The position numbers and the translations under genes are program-made. Positions 45,716 to 56,700 of a stretch of DNA of 64,000 nucleotides are shown piece after piece. How positions within the stretch are numbered: position 1 is the stretch's first letter; every line of letters begins with the position of its first letter. The DNA comes from Blumeriella jaapii (taxonomy: Eukaryota; Ascomycota; Leotiomycetes; Helotiales; Drepanopezizaceae), in assembly GCA_009599575.1 (NCBI GenBank), contig VWND01000069.1, positions 930,001 through 994,000 of the forward strand, written 5' to 3'. The notes under the pieces were generated by a model, which did not search any database, was not told where the DNA came from, and saw only the letters and a list, made by a program, of their open reading frames with translations.

Positions 45716-46000
45716 TTGCGTACAAATCTAACTTCAGCGCTGGCCGACCAAAAATATTATTTTAACCGACACCGCCAACCAGCTTTTGCTTACCGAATAA
45801 AAAATAACGTGTTTTTTAATAGGCGCAATATTATTTTTATTAAATTAATTAAAAAGCTCGATAACAAGTTTTACGGTTTTTACAAAATCGCCGAAGTTTT
45901 AAGCTTTTATAATTATAAATTAAAATTATTTTTCGAATAAAAACTATTATATTTCGTTTTTTATATTAATTTGCTTAAACTTGTTTACAACGATCTTTTT
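45716..46000 (+). pseudogene. E2 GPY/F region
   Basis: Open at 45716-45937: TNLTSALADQKYYFNRHRQP, then LIKKLDNKFYGFYKIAEVLS and YNYKLKLFFE. This matches the GPY/F module that ends chromovirus integrases (KL..K..GPF.I.E......Y.L.L). It is the place where A1 entered E1, about 45987 in E2. Confidence 0.85.
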
Positions 46001-46534
46001 CCAAAGCAGAAAAACCTTTTTCCACCATTTGTTTTTATCGACGCCGACGGCAGCTTATTATAAGCTATAAACGCTATTTTCGATTTTAAACGAAATTTTA
46101 ATTTTTTTTATTTTATATAATAGCGCGGTTACAACGCCGAAGATTAGTTTTAAAAATTATTAAAAAACGTTATCAACGCATATAATTTTATAGTTAAATT
46201 CGCTATACGTTTTTTTAAAAACCTTATTCGATTAAAGCAGAATTGGCTAAAATCAAAATTGCTAATAAAAAACGTGCTAAATCGACGAATAACAAAAACG
46301 AGCTTTTATTATTAAAAAAAGCTTTTACAATCGTTATCAAACACAAAAAGACTGCTATCAATTTCCTTTTTATTACAAAAAAACCAGTTGTTTTGCTTTC
46401 GAAATTAAAAAAGCCTGCCTTTTTTTTTATTACTTTTTTTATTATTTCAACTGAATTTCGCATTCGTTTACAAAAACGCTTCGCGAACAAAGCTCGATTT
46501 ATAAAAATAAATTCCGACGACGAAAAAATTAAAT
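46001..46534 (+). pseudogene. E2 chromodomain and basic tail
   Basis: The chromodomain is at about 46030-46225: FIDADGSLL, INAIFDFKRNFNFFYFI, RGYNAED and ENVINAYNF. The basic tail is open at 46243-46533 (AKIKIANKKRAKSTNNKNEL to SDDEKIK). A tail of about 95 residues beyond a chromodomain is unusual and is shared by E1 and E2. Confidence 0.85.
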
Positions 46535-46558
46535 GAAAAAATAGAAAAAAGAATTATA

Positions 46559-46731
46559 TATAAAAGGATGAAACGTTAGTTCGTTAGTTACGTGGTCCGA
46601 AGATTACGTTATTATTACGTAATATCGGAGCCCGCATATATTATATCTTAGATTTCGCGACATTTTTAATTTAGAACCTCGTAATTAATATAATTCATTT
46701 ACGAACCTTTTGCTCGTTCGCACTTTTAACA
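46559..46731 (+). repeat. E2 3' LTR (173 bp)
   Basis: TATAAAAGGATG to TTTTAACA, equal in length to the 5' LTR. It is preceded by an A-rich purine stretch (46534-46551) that probably holds the primer for plus-strand synthesis. Confidence 0.92.
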
Positions 46732-46903
46732 GGAAACTATTTATGTATATAAGGCTTTTTTCTTTTAGCAATCTCTGCCTTTTGCAATTATTAATTCTAA
46801 ATGAATATTTTTGTTACAAAATTAAAAGCTCGTTTTTTATATTATATAAATACGGCGATTAATTAATTGATTTCCCAGCCTTCCGATTAATTAAATCGTT
46901 ATA
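46732..46903 (+). repeat. A4 5' LTR, second part
   Basis: It starts with the second GGAAA, then CTATTTATGTATATAAGGC with the presumed TATA box, and ends TCGTTATA. Its inner end is strongly mutated. Confidence 0.9.
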
Positions 46904-46980
46904 TTATTAATAACTCTTTTTCTACGCTGGCGACGGCGTAAACTATTTTTTTTTTCGAATTTTTTACGAGTTATACCAAA

Positions 46981-48510
46981 ATGATCGACCGGTCGTAAAA
47001 AGGCCTATTTCCGCACTTCGCAAAAAATAGCTTTTGTTTAACGATCCCCCTTTTAGCAAAGCTTTTCAGCTTCTGTTATCATATTTTAACCTTTTTTTTA
47101 ATTAGCAAAAAAACAGCTTTTCCCAAAAGCTTTTTCTTTTAAAAAACAATCCTCCCTCCGAGGAAAAAAAAACAAAGAAAAAGGCAGAGCGTCAACCATT
47201 TCGCCTGCCACCTTTTTTTTGCAGCTTAGCGCTGAAAACGTTTAATTAAGATTTTTGTAAAATCAATTGAAAAAAGCGCAAAAGCGTAAACGACAATTTT
47301 TAAAAATTATATAATTACGACAGACCTTTTAATTAAAACGTTTAATAAAATCTATCGAACGTGCTTCTGCTAGTCGCGAATCTGCTGCTTTTTTTTTTTC
47401 GCAACGTTTTATTTTAATTAATAAACGCTGCAAACCAATCTCCACGCTTTTCGCGAATTCTTTTTAAATCTTTTTATAACGGCCAAAACTTTAGCGCGCT
47501 TTTTAAACGCTATAATTCCTATTTATTTGCTAATTTTCGACTAGCTCGTATAAAACGCGTTTCGAATTTTAAATTTAAATTAAATAATAGTAAAAATTAT
47601 AAAACACGCTATTAAAAAACTAAAATTTTCGATAATTTCGAATTTTACCACGATTATTTCGCTAGCGATCGATTTCGCAAAAATTATATATTCGATCAAA
47701 CCGAAAGCGTAGCAAAGGAATTCTTTACCTCGCGTATTTTAAACCGTTTCGATTTTATATCTTTCGAAAAATTAATAAAAAAAATCGCCGATTTTCTGAC
47801 CGATTTTTCCGACGTTTAAAAGGCCGAAAACGAATTTAAAATGCTTATAATAAATACGTACGACGATTTTTAACGATTTTACCTGCGATTTTCCATTTTC
47901 GTAGCGAACGCTTAAATACGAACCGACAAACAGCTTCGAGACGTTTTTCGCGATAAAATATCAAAGCGTTTACGAAAAAAGCTTTATTTGAAATAAGCGC
48001 GTACAACGATTTTTAAGAATTGGCTTATCGCCGTCCGTTAAAAAAATCAAAATCAATTGGCTAAACGAATTTTATACGCGAATCGCTTTTTAATTAAATT
48101 TATTATTTATTAAAATAATAGATTCTTAATTAAAGCGTATTACGAATCAAATCGTACGTACGAAAATCGTTTAAGTATTTTACAGGCTTTTTTTCAGCCT
48201 TTTGCTGTTTTTCTTTTTTTTTCACGCTAAAACGCCCTTTTGGCGTTTTTTCTTTTCGATCGGATTAACGACAACGCTCGTTTTTTATTTTATATTAAAA
48301 AATTCAAAAAAGTTAATTTATACGATTTTCTACGGACCGACTTTCGGTTTTATTTAAAAGCCTTTTTAAGCTGATAAGTATAAACGAAATCGAATCGGCC
48401 GAAGATTCGCCTTTTAATAATAATAATAAAAACGAAAACCCTTTTTCAAACGATTTTTAAAACGCATATAAAAAAATTAAAAGCTTTTCCGCTAATCGGA
48501 AAAACGCCTA
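46981..48510 (+). pseudogene. A4 gag remnant
   Basis: ATG at 46981 is kept in the same context as A1 3168. The rest aligns with A1 gag, with more stops. No CCHC knuckle is seen. Confidence 0.72.
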
Positions 48511-48512
48511 AG

Positions 48513-48730
48513 CCTAAGCAAAGCTTTTTTTTTAAGCGTATTACGCGATATGCGTTATTTTAACGTTCGGAAGCTTTTTAATAGCGATTTATTAACAATT
48601 TCCGTTATATTTATTAAAAATAGCTTTTCGTATAAAATAAAAACGCTCGCCGATTTTAAAACGAACGGTTATACGTTAATCGATTCGGCGTTAATTAAAT
48701 TTCTTTTTTTTTTTAAACTTTTGATTTAAT
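48513..48730 (+). pseudogene. A4 aspartic protease remnant
   Basis: Aligns with A1 4701-4910: RDMRYFNVRKLF, then LADFKTNGYTLIDSAL at about 48640-48695. The triad is D-F-K-T, a third variant of the same broken site. The linker to RT follows to about 49460, with a poly-T run near 49190-49230. Confidence 0.82.
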
Positions 48731-49464
48731 TTTTCCCGGTTTTTTTTTTTGTAAAAAAATATAATAAAGCTCGTGGCTATTTAATTATATATTTTACGTT
48801 TTTTAATTTTATTATTAACAATCGAATACAATCGTTTACTTTTTTTTTAATTATTAATTTCGGAAATTATAATATAATTTTAAAAAAAGCTTAATTGGCC
48901 GAATATCAAATTTTATTAAATTGTAATAAACGCAAGTTTTATTGGCCGAAATCTTACTTTTTTACAGCTTCTTACGCTCGTTGTATTAAAATCTTTTATT
49001 TGCATTTCCGAAAAATTTAATTTCGCTATTAAAACGACGCTATAAAACGTAACAAAAACTTTGATTAATTATAGCAGATTTACGACGCTATACGAAACGC
49101 AAAAAGGTCGAATTTCATTCGCGGTATTAATTTCGATAGCGACGCTAATAAAATAGTATAAAAAATTATATTATTTTTCCAGGCTAACGATTTTTTTTTT
49201 ATTATTTTTTTTTTTTTTTTTTTTTTTTTTTCGTCAGAACAGCTTTTTCGTTTTACGAAGAACAGTTATATTAAAAACCGAAGAAAGGTTTTCGCCGCGA
49301 TGGCTTTTCAGCTTAATATAATCGATAGTTTAAATAAGCTATTTTTTGAACTTTTCAAACGACTAGTTCGAAAACGAGTCTTTTAATTTATTGCTTATTT
49401 AATTTCCATCTGCCAGATTATTGTATACGCTTTTAAACTGATTTTCAGAAAAAAAGCAGTTGAA

Positions 49465-50420
49465 ATGTTTTCAACTTTTTTGTACGAGATCGACAAAATA
49501 CTAAACGATTTCACGTATAATATTTTTTTTAAAATCCAATCTTATAGTTTTTTCGAACGTTTTAAAATCAACGAAATATCGATTTCGATTTTTTTAATTA
49601 GCTTAGCAAAGCTAATTTTAAATAAACTTTTTTTCGAATCTTTTTTCTCGGAATACAAAAACTTCGAATACGTGTTTTTTAAGGCCGCTAATAACGAGCT
49701 AGCTTTTTACCGGCCCTACGATTACAAAATCGAGTTTATTATAAATAAGAAAAAACTGAAATATACTTTTTTATATAAAATATCGATTTCAAAGCTCGAA
49801 ATTGTCAAAATCTATTTATAAAATAACTTTAACAAAAGCTTTATCGAATTTTCCATCGCTTTTTTCGCTGTTTCAATGCTTTTCGCCAAAAAACCCGACG
49901 GTTTACTGCGTTTTTATATCGATTATCGAGCTTTTAATAACGTTATTCGTAAAAATCGCTATTTTTTTTTTATCGATAAAACTTTTGCTCGTTTTTCGAA
50001 AGCGCGAATTTTTACGAAGCTCGATATTCGTTAAGTTTTTTATAAAATTCGAATAAATCCCGCTAATAAAAAACTAACGACGTTTCGTACGCGTTACGAC
50101 GATTATAAATGCAAAATGCTATCTTTTAGCTTTATTAATAAATTCGCAATTTATCAACGCTATATAAACGACGTTTTTTCGATTATTTAAACGATTTTTG
50201 TATTATATATTTAAATAATATTTTTATTTATTCGTCCGATTTTTTGAAATACGTTATATACGTTCGTAAAATATTTCAAAGACTCGCTAACGCTGGATTA
50301 TAAGCCGATATTCGGAAATTTGAATTTAACGTTATTCGAATCCGTTATTTAGGCTTTATTATTTTTATTAAAAGCTTAAAAATAGACCTAGAAAAGGTTT
50401 CCGTGGTCGTTTACTGGAAG
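49465..50420 (+). pseudogene. A4 reverse transcriptase remnant
   Basis: The open piece 49465-49818 covers the N-terminal part (ANNELAFYRPYDYKIEFIIN). After a stop comes LFAKKPDGLLRFYIDYRAFN in another codon register, FTKLDIR followed by a stop, and TFRTRYDDYKCKMLSF. The catalytic box at about 50203-50214 reads YLNN. Confidence 0.9.
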
Positions 50421-50629
50421 CTTTTTATTATTGTAAAAAATGTATAAAGCTTTTTTGGTTTTTGTAATTTCTACCGACGTTTTATTCGAAATTACGATAT
50501 AATTACAAAGCTTTTGATTTATTTAACTAAGGCTAATGTTTTTTACAATTTCACTTTTAAATGTTAAAAAAGTTTCGACTTTTTTATACTAGCTTTTATT
50601 ATTGCATTAGTTTTGTAATATTATAAACA

Positions 50630-51030
50630 AAACTTTTTTTGCATATTAAAAACTGACGCTTCCGACGGCGTAATAGCTTTTATGTTTTCGCAATTTTATA
50701 ATAACGATTGGCTTTTAATCGCTTATTTCAGTAAAACTATAACTTTCGCAAAGCTAAATTACGTCGTATACGATAAAAAAAAGCTCGCAATTATAAAATC
50801 TTTAAGCAATTTTCGTGCTAAATTAATTAATTTAATTTATCAGATCAAAATAATTATTAATTATAAGATTTTAAAATATTTTATAATTTCCAAACTTTTA
50901 AACGCTCGATAAGCACGCTGGGCCGAGCTTTTCGCCGATTATAATTTTTTTATTATATACAAACTAAATAAATATAATTTTTTAGCTGACGCATTAATAC
51001 GTCGTATAAAAAAATTCGACCGTTAAAACA
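50630..51030 (+). pseudogene. A4 RNase H remnant
   Basis: KTDASDGV is kept near 50652, so this copy still has the catalytic Asp that is Asn in A1. Then come FSQFYNNDWLLIAYFSKTIT and KLNYVVYDKKKLAII in the open piece 50682-50909. Confidence 0.9.
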
Positions 51031-51059
51031 TTTTTAAACGCACCCAGCGCTTGCAAACC

Positions 51060-51867
51060 TTTTTCCGAGCAAATTAGATCGATCACCGCTTTTTAATTAA
51101 AAAATTTCGATTTTTTACGGCTTTCGAAACAGTTGTTTTTATCGTTGAAATAGCTGATTTTTTTTTCGCATTTCGTATCGTTAATTAAATTTTTTACGTT
51201 AATCGCATAACTAGCAGTTTAATAGCCTTCCGAAAAAAAGCTGTACAAAACGTTACGAAAAGAAACGACGATAATAATATTTCGTATATATTTGAACGCG
51301 ATCTGCTGTTATATTACGGTCGTTTAATAATATCAGACCTCGATTATTTTCGTTTAGCTTTTGTACGAAAAATGCACGATTAAATTTTTACCGCTTATTT
51401 CAGCGTTCGCAAAACTACGTAATTGCTTTCGGACTAATATTATTAGCGAGATATAACAGCTTTCGTAAAATAATATTATCGCAATTGCTACGTTTATCGA
51501 AAGAATTTTGTTTCAAAAAATAAGCGCCCCGGCTTTTTTCAGCTTTTTTCTGTTTCTGACCATTTTTAAAAGCATATTATAATAGATTTTTGCAGTTTTA
51601 ACAAAAATAAATACGGTTATAATAACGTATTTATAATAATAAATCGCTTTTTCAAGCAAATTATTTCGATTTTTATTATAAAAATATCGACGTCCGAAGC
51701 TTCGCCAAATTATATATATTTTACGTATATAAGTATTTTAATTTTTTAAAAAGTATTATTAGCGATCGTAGCCTTTAATATTAGTTTATTTTCTGATCTG
51801 AATTAAACAAAATATTCGATACGTAATTAAAGTTTTCGACAGCCGCTTATTTCGAAACCGACGGTCA
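51060..51867 (+). pseudogene. A4 integrase remnant, cut by A5
   Basis: Aligns with A1 7240-8048. The zinc-binding module lies at about 51370-51500 (YFSVRKTT-like with a stop after MHD). The core contains ISDRS near 51765. The sequence ends ACCGACGGTCA at 51867, just before the catalytic Glu codon, where the A5 LTR begins. Confidence 0.88.
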
Positions 51868-52133
51868 TGTGACGATCTAATCAGTCGAAGGGCTGGAAGA
51901 TCAGTCAACTGGTCGCCGTGTTCACATAGTATAAAAAACGAGCCTTTGGTTTTGTAACAAAAATATTCACTTAAAATCAACAATTGCAAAAAACAGAAAT
52001 TGCTAAGAAAAAAAAGTTTTATATATATAAATAGTTTTTATAATTAATGGAAAACCCACCAAAAGACCAAAAAACTTGCAGCTACACGTAGTTGCTGGGG
52101 TGACACGAGGGGCCAAAAAAATAAATCGTTATA
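51868..52133 (-). repeat. A5 3' LTR (266 bp)
   Basis: TGTGACGATCTAATCAGTCG to ATCGTTATA. The outer left edge is clean and the inner edge is mutated. Confidence 0.92.
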
Positions 52134-52720
52134 TTATTCTCCCGTCCGAAAAAAGCGCGCTTTCGAGCTTTTATCCATTAATACGTTATTATCCAAATAA
52201 TCGTACGAATCCAAACCTTCGGAATACGTTTTCAGCCAGTTTACAAGTTTTGCAAAAGGACCGGAAAGCTTTTTATACGCCAAATAAAAATCGCGCACTT
52301 TCAGAAAAGCATATATAAAATCAGACGCGGGATACCACGTGAAATTTTTATTTAAACCTATTTAAAAAGCTTTGTATTAAAAGGTTTTCCGCTGCATTCG
52401 ACAGGCGATCAATTTTTCGATTTCGTATTCAAACTTATTAATTATATTAATAAACTTAAAAATTAAATTAGCTTGACCTGAAAGCGCGTCGTTAATTGCT
52501 TTACGCAATCGATTAGCGTGAAAAACTGAATGTACGTTTATAATATTGAAAAGGTTTAGCTTAAAAGCGTTATCGAAAATTTTGGCTACAATTTTAAAAA
52601 GGCCGTTTATAGAATTGTCGAGCTTGCGAAAAGGCCGGAAAATCGGAAATAAACGTATATCGAGCCATACGTAATCGCTAACGTTAAAATCGATCGCGCG
52701 GCGAGATTTATTCGTACTTT
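52134..52720 (-). pseudogene. A5 GPY/F module and chromodomain
   Basis: Aligns with A1 8370-8958. The end of pol reads FFRTGE-like before the LTR (TTCTCCCGTCCGAAAAAAGC on the plus strand), the chromodomain is at about 52232-52442 and GPY/F at about 52492-52692. Confidence 0.8.
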
Positions 52721-53860
52721 TTTTTATTTTATCGTAAGCTTATTAAAAATGCGATTTAACGAAGTTTCAAGCGTCGTAATAGCGGCGAGCGTACGCACGA
52801 GCTTCGTTTGCGTTTAATTTATATAAAAAATTAAAAAAAAAAAAGTATCGAGCTTTTAATTTCAATTAATATAAAAAGTATAACCGTATATAATTTTAAA
52901 AAGTAAAAGGCCATTTAGACTCTCGTAAAAAAGAACCATTTGAGCGAAATCTATTATTAAAAAAAATTCGCTTTAATCGTTTTAATAAAAGTTTACGAAA
53001 GGTCGAAAGCGTTTTTACAGATATTAATTATAAATTTCGGTTTAACCGTCGGTTTTAAAATAAGCGGCTGTCGAAAGTTTTAATTGCGTACTAAGTATTT
53101 TGTTTAATTCAAACCAAAAAATAAATTAATTTTAAAAGCCACGATCGCTAATAATACTTTTTAAAAAGCTAAAATACTTATATATATAAAATATATACAA
53201 TTTGACGAAATTTCGAACGGGATATTTTTATAGCAAAAAATCGAAATAGCTTGCTTGGAAAAGCGATTTATTATTACGAATACGTTATCGTAACCGTATT
53301 TGTTTTTGTTAAAACTGCAAAAGTCTATTATAATATGCTTTCAAAAATGGTCAAAAACAGAAAAAAGCTAAAAAAGGCCGGGGCGCTTATTTTTTAAAAC
53401 AAAACTTTTTCGATAAACGTAGCAGTTGCGATAATATTATTTTACGAAAGCTGTTATACCTCGTTAATAATATTAATCCGAAAACAATTGCGTAGTTTTG
53501 CGAGCGCTAAAATAAGCGGTGGAAATCTAGTCGTGTATTTTTCGTATAAAAGCCAAACGAAAATAATCGACGTTTAATATTATTAAGCGATCGTAATATA
53601 ACAGCAGGTCGCGTTTAAATATATACGAAGTATTATTATCGTCGTTTTTCGTAGCGTTTCGTACAACTTTTTTTCGAAAAATTATTAAGCTGCTAGCTGT
53701 GCGATTAGCGTAGAAAATTTGATCAACGATACGGAATACGAAAAAAAAATTAACTATTTTAACGATAAAAACAGCTGTTTCGGAAATCGTAAAAAATCGA
53801 AGTTTTTTAATCAAAAAACGATAATCGATCTGATCGGCTCGGAAAAAGGTTTGCAAACGC
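52721..53860 (-). pseudogene. A5 integrase remnant
   Basis: The minus open frame 53527-53856 reads FRADQIDYRFLIKKLRFFTI and ends YFRLAFIRKIHD, the linker and the start of the zinc-binding module. After HD a stop follows. The core lies at about 52942-53362. Confidence 0.88.
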
Positions 53861-53869
53861 TGAATGCGT

Positions 53870-54140
53870 TTAAAAAAGTTTTAACGGTCGAATTCGCTCG
53901 TACGACGTATTAATGCGTCAGTCAAAAAGTTGTGTTTATTTGGTTTGTACGTAATAAAAAAGTTGTAGTCGGCGAAAAGCTCGGCCCAGCATGCTTGTCG
54001 AGCGTTCAAAAGTTTAGAAGTCATAAAGTACTTTAAAGCCTTATAATTAATAATTATTTTAATTTAATAAATTAAGCCAGCCAGTTTAATACGAAAATTA
54101 TTTAGAAATCTTACGATTGCGAGCATTTCTTTATCGTATA
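53870..54140 (-). pseudogene. A5 RNase H remnant, cut by G
   Basis: Aligns with the second half of the A1 RNase H (from about 6955 on). The plus strand shows GTAGTCGGCGAAAAGCTCGG, complement of the AELFADYN region. It ends at TCGTATA, where A copies have TCGTATACGACG. Confidence 0.8.
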
Positions 54141-54503
54141 TATTGCTAGTATTTTTGACTAGTTAGTAGGCAAAGGGAGCAATAAGTGCACACGATAGGG
54201 TTGGTTGACTTGTAGTAGTATTCAGGTATGGTATGCGCCCTTATGGGGCGTGCACGGTACTCGGGAACTAGTTGTTTTGGCAACCAGTCATATGAGTAAC
54301 ACGTGACACTTAATTTAGCAACATACTCTTCTGACAGCGTACAATAGCAGCTTTAAAGCTGACTGCAGTGCGCCTGTCAGTAAAAAAAAACTAGCTATAA
54401 CGTTATATATGTTTTATACGTTATTTATTTTGTATGTTTTGAGAGTAAATTCAGCGTTTTTAAAAAGCGCTGTAAAACTTTTCATATTTGTACATATGAT
54501 ACA
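54141..54503 (-). repeat. G 3' LTR (about 363 bp)
   Basis: The right border is set by CATATGATACA followed by CCCTTTTTCTT, which in the element direction is a purine tract followed by TGTATCATATG. The left border is TATTGCTAG at 54141 or TGCTAG at 54144. The sequence is GC-richer and hardly RIP-mutated (CTTATGGGGCGTGCACGGTA). No partner LTR is in the window. Confidence 0.75.
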
Positions 54504-54514
54504 CCCTTTTTCTT
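54504..54514 (-). other. G polypurine tract
   Basis: AAGAAAAAGGG in the direction of the element, directly before TGTATCA of the LTR. Confidence 0.75.
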
Positions 54515-54830
54515 ATTAATTTTGCACTAGACTTTTAAATCGAATAGTTATAAGCCTAGCAGCTTATATTATGCAACGTGGTTAGTCTTCGAAAATGGCT
54601 TTGTAAAGCCGTCAGCTGTATTATTTTTGCTTTGAACGTAATACAAATCTAGCCTATTAGCAGTAATTTCGGAACGAACGTAGTAGTATTTAATATTAAT
54701 ATGCTTCGTGCGTTAATAATATTCGGGGTTTTCAGCTAATAAAAAAGCTTTCTGGCTGTCGCAATTTATTTCGATACATTAAGTATTTAAGCGATTGTAA
54801 TTTATTTCCTGTAGAATTTAGCGAATCCAA
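54515..54830 (-). other. G sequence between the purine tract and RNase H
   Basis: End of copia pol and 3' untranslated part, lightly mutated, with no motif beyond the RNase H neighbour. Confidence 0.5.
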
Positions 54831-55075
54831 GCGATTTTCTAAGCGAATTTGCATATAATAACGTATTCAGCTTTAATAAAAAAAAGGGCAACGATAGTTT
54901 GGCGCTTTAAGATAATTGTAAAAACAGCTTTTGTAAAAAAAAACGCAGCACCACTGTATAATACCCTATTTATTCGGATTTTAGCCCAATCAGAATCGCA
55001 GAAGCCGTATAGTTTTATCTTGGCTTTGTCCGTGATTTGTCCTTTAAATACCAGGCAAAACATTTTTATTTTTTA
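54831..55075 (-). pseudogene. G copia RNase H remnant
   Basis: The minus frame at 54839-55063 reads KIKLYGFCDSDWAKIRINRV, SGAAFFFTKAVFTIILKRQT and VALFFIKAEYVIICKFA. These are the copia hallmark blocks (GY.DSDWA, SG, W.SKRQ..V..S..EAEY) in order. DSDWA is intact, and SSTEAEY is FFIKAEY. Confidence 0.95.
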
Positions 55076-55079
55076 TAAA

Positions 55080-56100
55080 TATTATATTACGCGTTTGGCG
55101 GCGGCGATATATTATAAAAACGGATTTGTAAGAAATTTAGCTAAAACAGAACAATAATATATAATATCCCAGCGTGTTTAAATAGCGAAGTATTGTAAAA
55201 AGCCGCAAATCGATTAATATAGCGTAATATTATAAAATATAGCCTGGCTTTCGAATTTAATTATATAAATTTCGGAATCCGACGTAAAAAGCGTAATTGC
55301 GCTTTTGCAATTAAATATACCGAATCTGTTTAAAACCTTATTAATATAAGCATTTTGGCAAAGAAAAATAATATATATTATTTTATTTCTGATAATACGA
55401 ATATCTAAAAAGTATTTTGCTTTTTTTGCGATTGCATATCGAAAAAATATACAAATTTTTTTTGAATTTATCGAAAACAGGGCTTTTTTTTTTGGCCAGT
55501 ATTAAAAAATCGTCGACGTAAATAACGATACAAATCTTGATGGTTTTATTAATATAAACGTAATTGTCGGTTTTTATAAAGTGAAAGTCAACTTTAGCTA
55601 GCTCCGTACGAAGCTTGGTTTGCCAAAATCGTAAAGATTATTTAAAATCGTATAAGGTTTTAAACAATTTAAAATAATAATTATAAATAAGTTTGGTTTT
55701 TGATTCGATTCAGCCAGAAAAGGATTTAACGTAAATATCGTTATTTGCATTATTATTTAAAAATACAATTTTTATATCGTATTATTTAAATTCGTAATTT
55801 ATTATAGCAGCGATACTAATAACGATTTTTCAAACAGCCGATTTGCAAATACTAGCGTAGGTTTAATTATAATTTCGACCGTATTTTTAAAAGAATTTTT
55901 AAACGACGAATCGGATTTTGTATTTGTTAATTTTACCGTTTTTATTTTTTTTAAATTTAAATAGTAATTTGAAATCTAAAATGCGATATAATTTTTTAAA
56001 AACGTCTGCCTTTTTTATAATGATCCAGGTTTTTTTATATAAAAGTGATTTGTACTTTTTGATTATTACAAAGCGTTATTAATTTCCGTCAGTTTTAGCA
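55080..56100 (-). pseudogene. G copia reverse transcriptase remnant
   Basis: The catalytic box is intact: KICIVIYVDDFLILA with YVDD codons at 55509-55520 (minus strand). This is the only RT in the window that keeps both catalytic Asp. Upstream parts of RT (to about 56100) are broken by stops. The element is less decayed than the Ty3 copies. Confidence 0.92.
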
Positions 56101-56700
56101 AAAGCTTTTTCAAATGTATAAAAATCGTTTGTAAAAAAAAACTTATTAGAGCCAGCGGCGAAAGCGTAGTTATATAAAAAACGTATTAAAATTAAATGCG
56201 ACGTTTTTAAATAGTTTGTCGAAACGTATATTAACTCGTTTAAATAAAAAAAACAATAGGCCAAACCTTTTTAGCTCTAGTTTTTTTGATAATAAAAGCT
56301 GGTAATACAACGATTTCGCTTATTTTAAATACGACAATTGCATTATTTAAATTGTTATCGTTTTGCTAATCTTTTTTATATAATTTAAAAAATTCGTTAT
56401 TATTTTTTTTTTTTTTTTAATTTATTATTAATAATTTAATTATTATTATAATCGTTCAGTATAAGGTTTCCATTTAAATCATTCCTAACTAAAAGTGTAT
56501 CAGGCTGATCAGATTCGAGCTGAAAAATAAGGTCGGTAATAAAACCATTTTTATTAGATTTTATATAAAAGAATTTAATAATTTTGTTTCCAGCTTTAGC
56601 AAAAACGTAAATTTTTTAAATATTATTTTTTTTAAATTTAATAAGAATTTTTATTTCGGCTTTAAGAGCAAGCTTGCGATTTTTAAACGCGTTGTTTAGA
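56101..56700 (-). other. G integrase to RT linker
   Basis: Decayed linker between integrase and RT, usual in copia pol, with low-complexity A/T runs near 56400-56420. The minus open frame 56079-56264 has no motif I can name with certainty. Confidence 0.5.

Larger units (their letters stand above)
40733..46731 (+). mobile_element. E2: complete Ty3 chromovirus, 5999 bp
   Basis: Complete family E element with 173-bp LTRs (40733-40905, 46559-46731) and GGAAA at 40728-40732 and 46732-46736. It contains gag with a zinc knuckle, protease, RT, RNase H, integrase, GPY/F region, chromodomain and a basic tail, all with stops. It serves as reference for E1. It is inserted in the LTR of A4. Confidence 0.95.
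40633..51867 (+). mobile_element. A4: Ty3 chromovirus, 5' part, split by E2 and cut by A5
   Basis: Family A on the plus strand. The 5' LTR is 40633-40732 plus 46732-46903, interrupted by E2. The internal part is 46904-51867 and stops inside the integrase core (A1 position 8048), where the A5 LTR begins. It lies in gag of A3, so it is younger than A3 and older than A5 and E2. The rest of A4 should continue beyond A5, outside the window. Confidence 0.9.
51868..54140 (-). mobile_element. A5: Ty3 chromovirus, 3' part, cut by G
   Basis: Family A on the minus strand: 3' LTR 51868-52133, then chromodomain, integrase and part of RNase H, stopping at about 54140 where the copia LTR starts. The candidate duplication left of the LTR is GGTCA (51863-51867). 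The rest should lie right of G, outside the window. Confidence 0.88.

Noticed and set aside
54849..55157. Open plus-strand frame of 102 codons
   Set aside because: Antisense to copia RNase H, which has clear family motifs on the minus strand.
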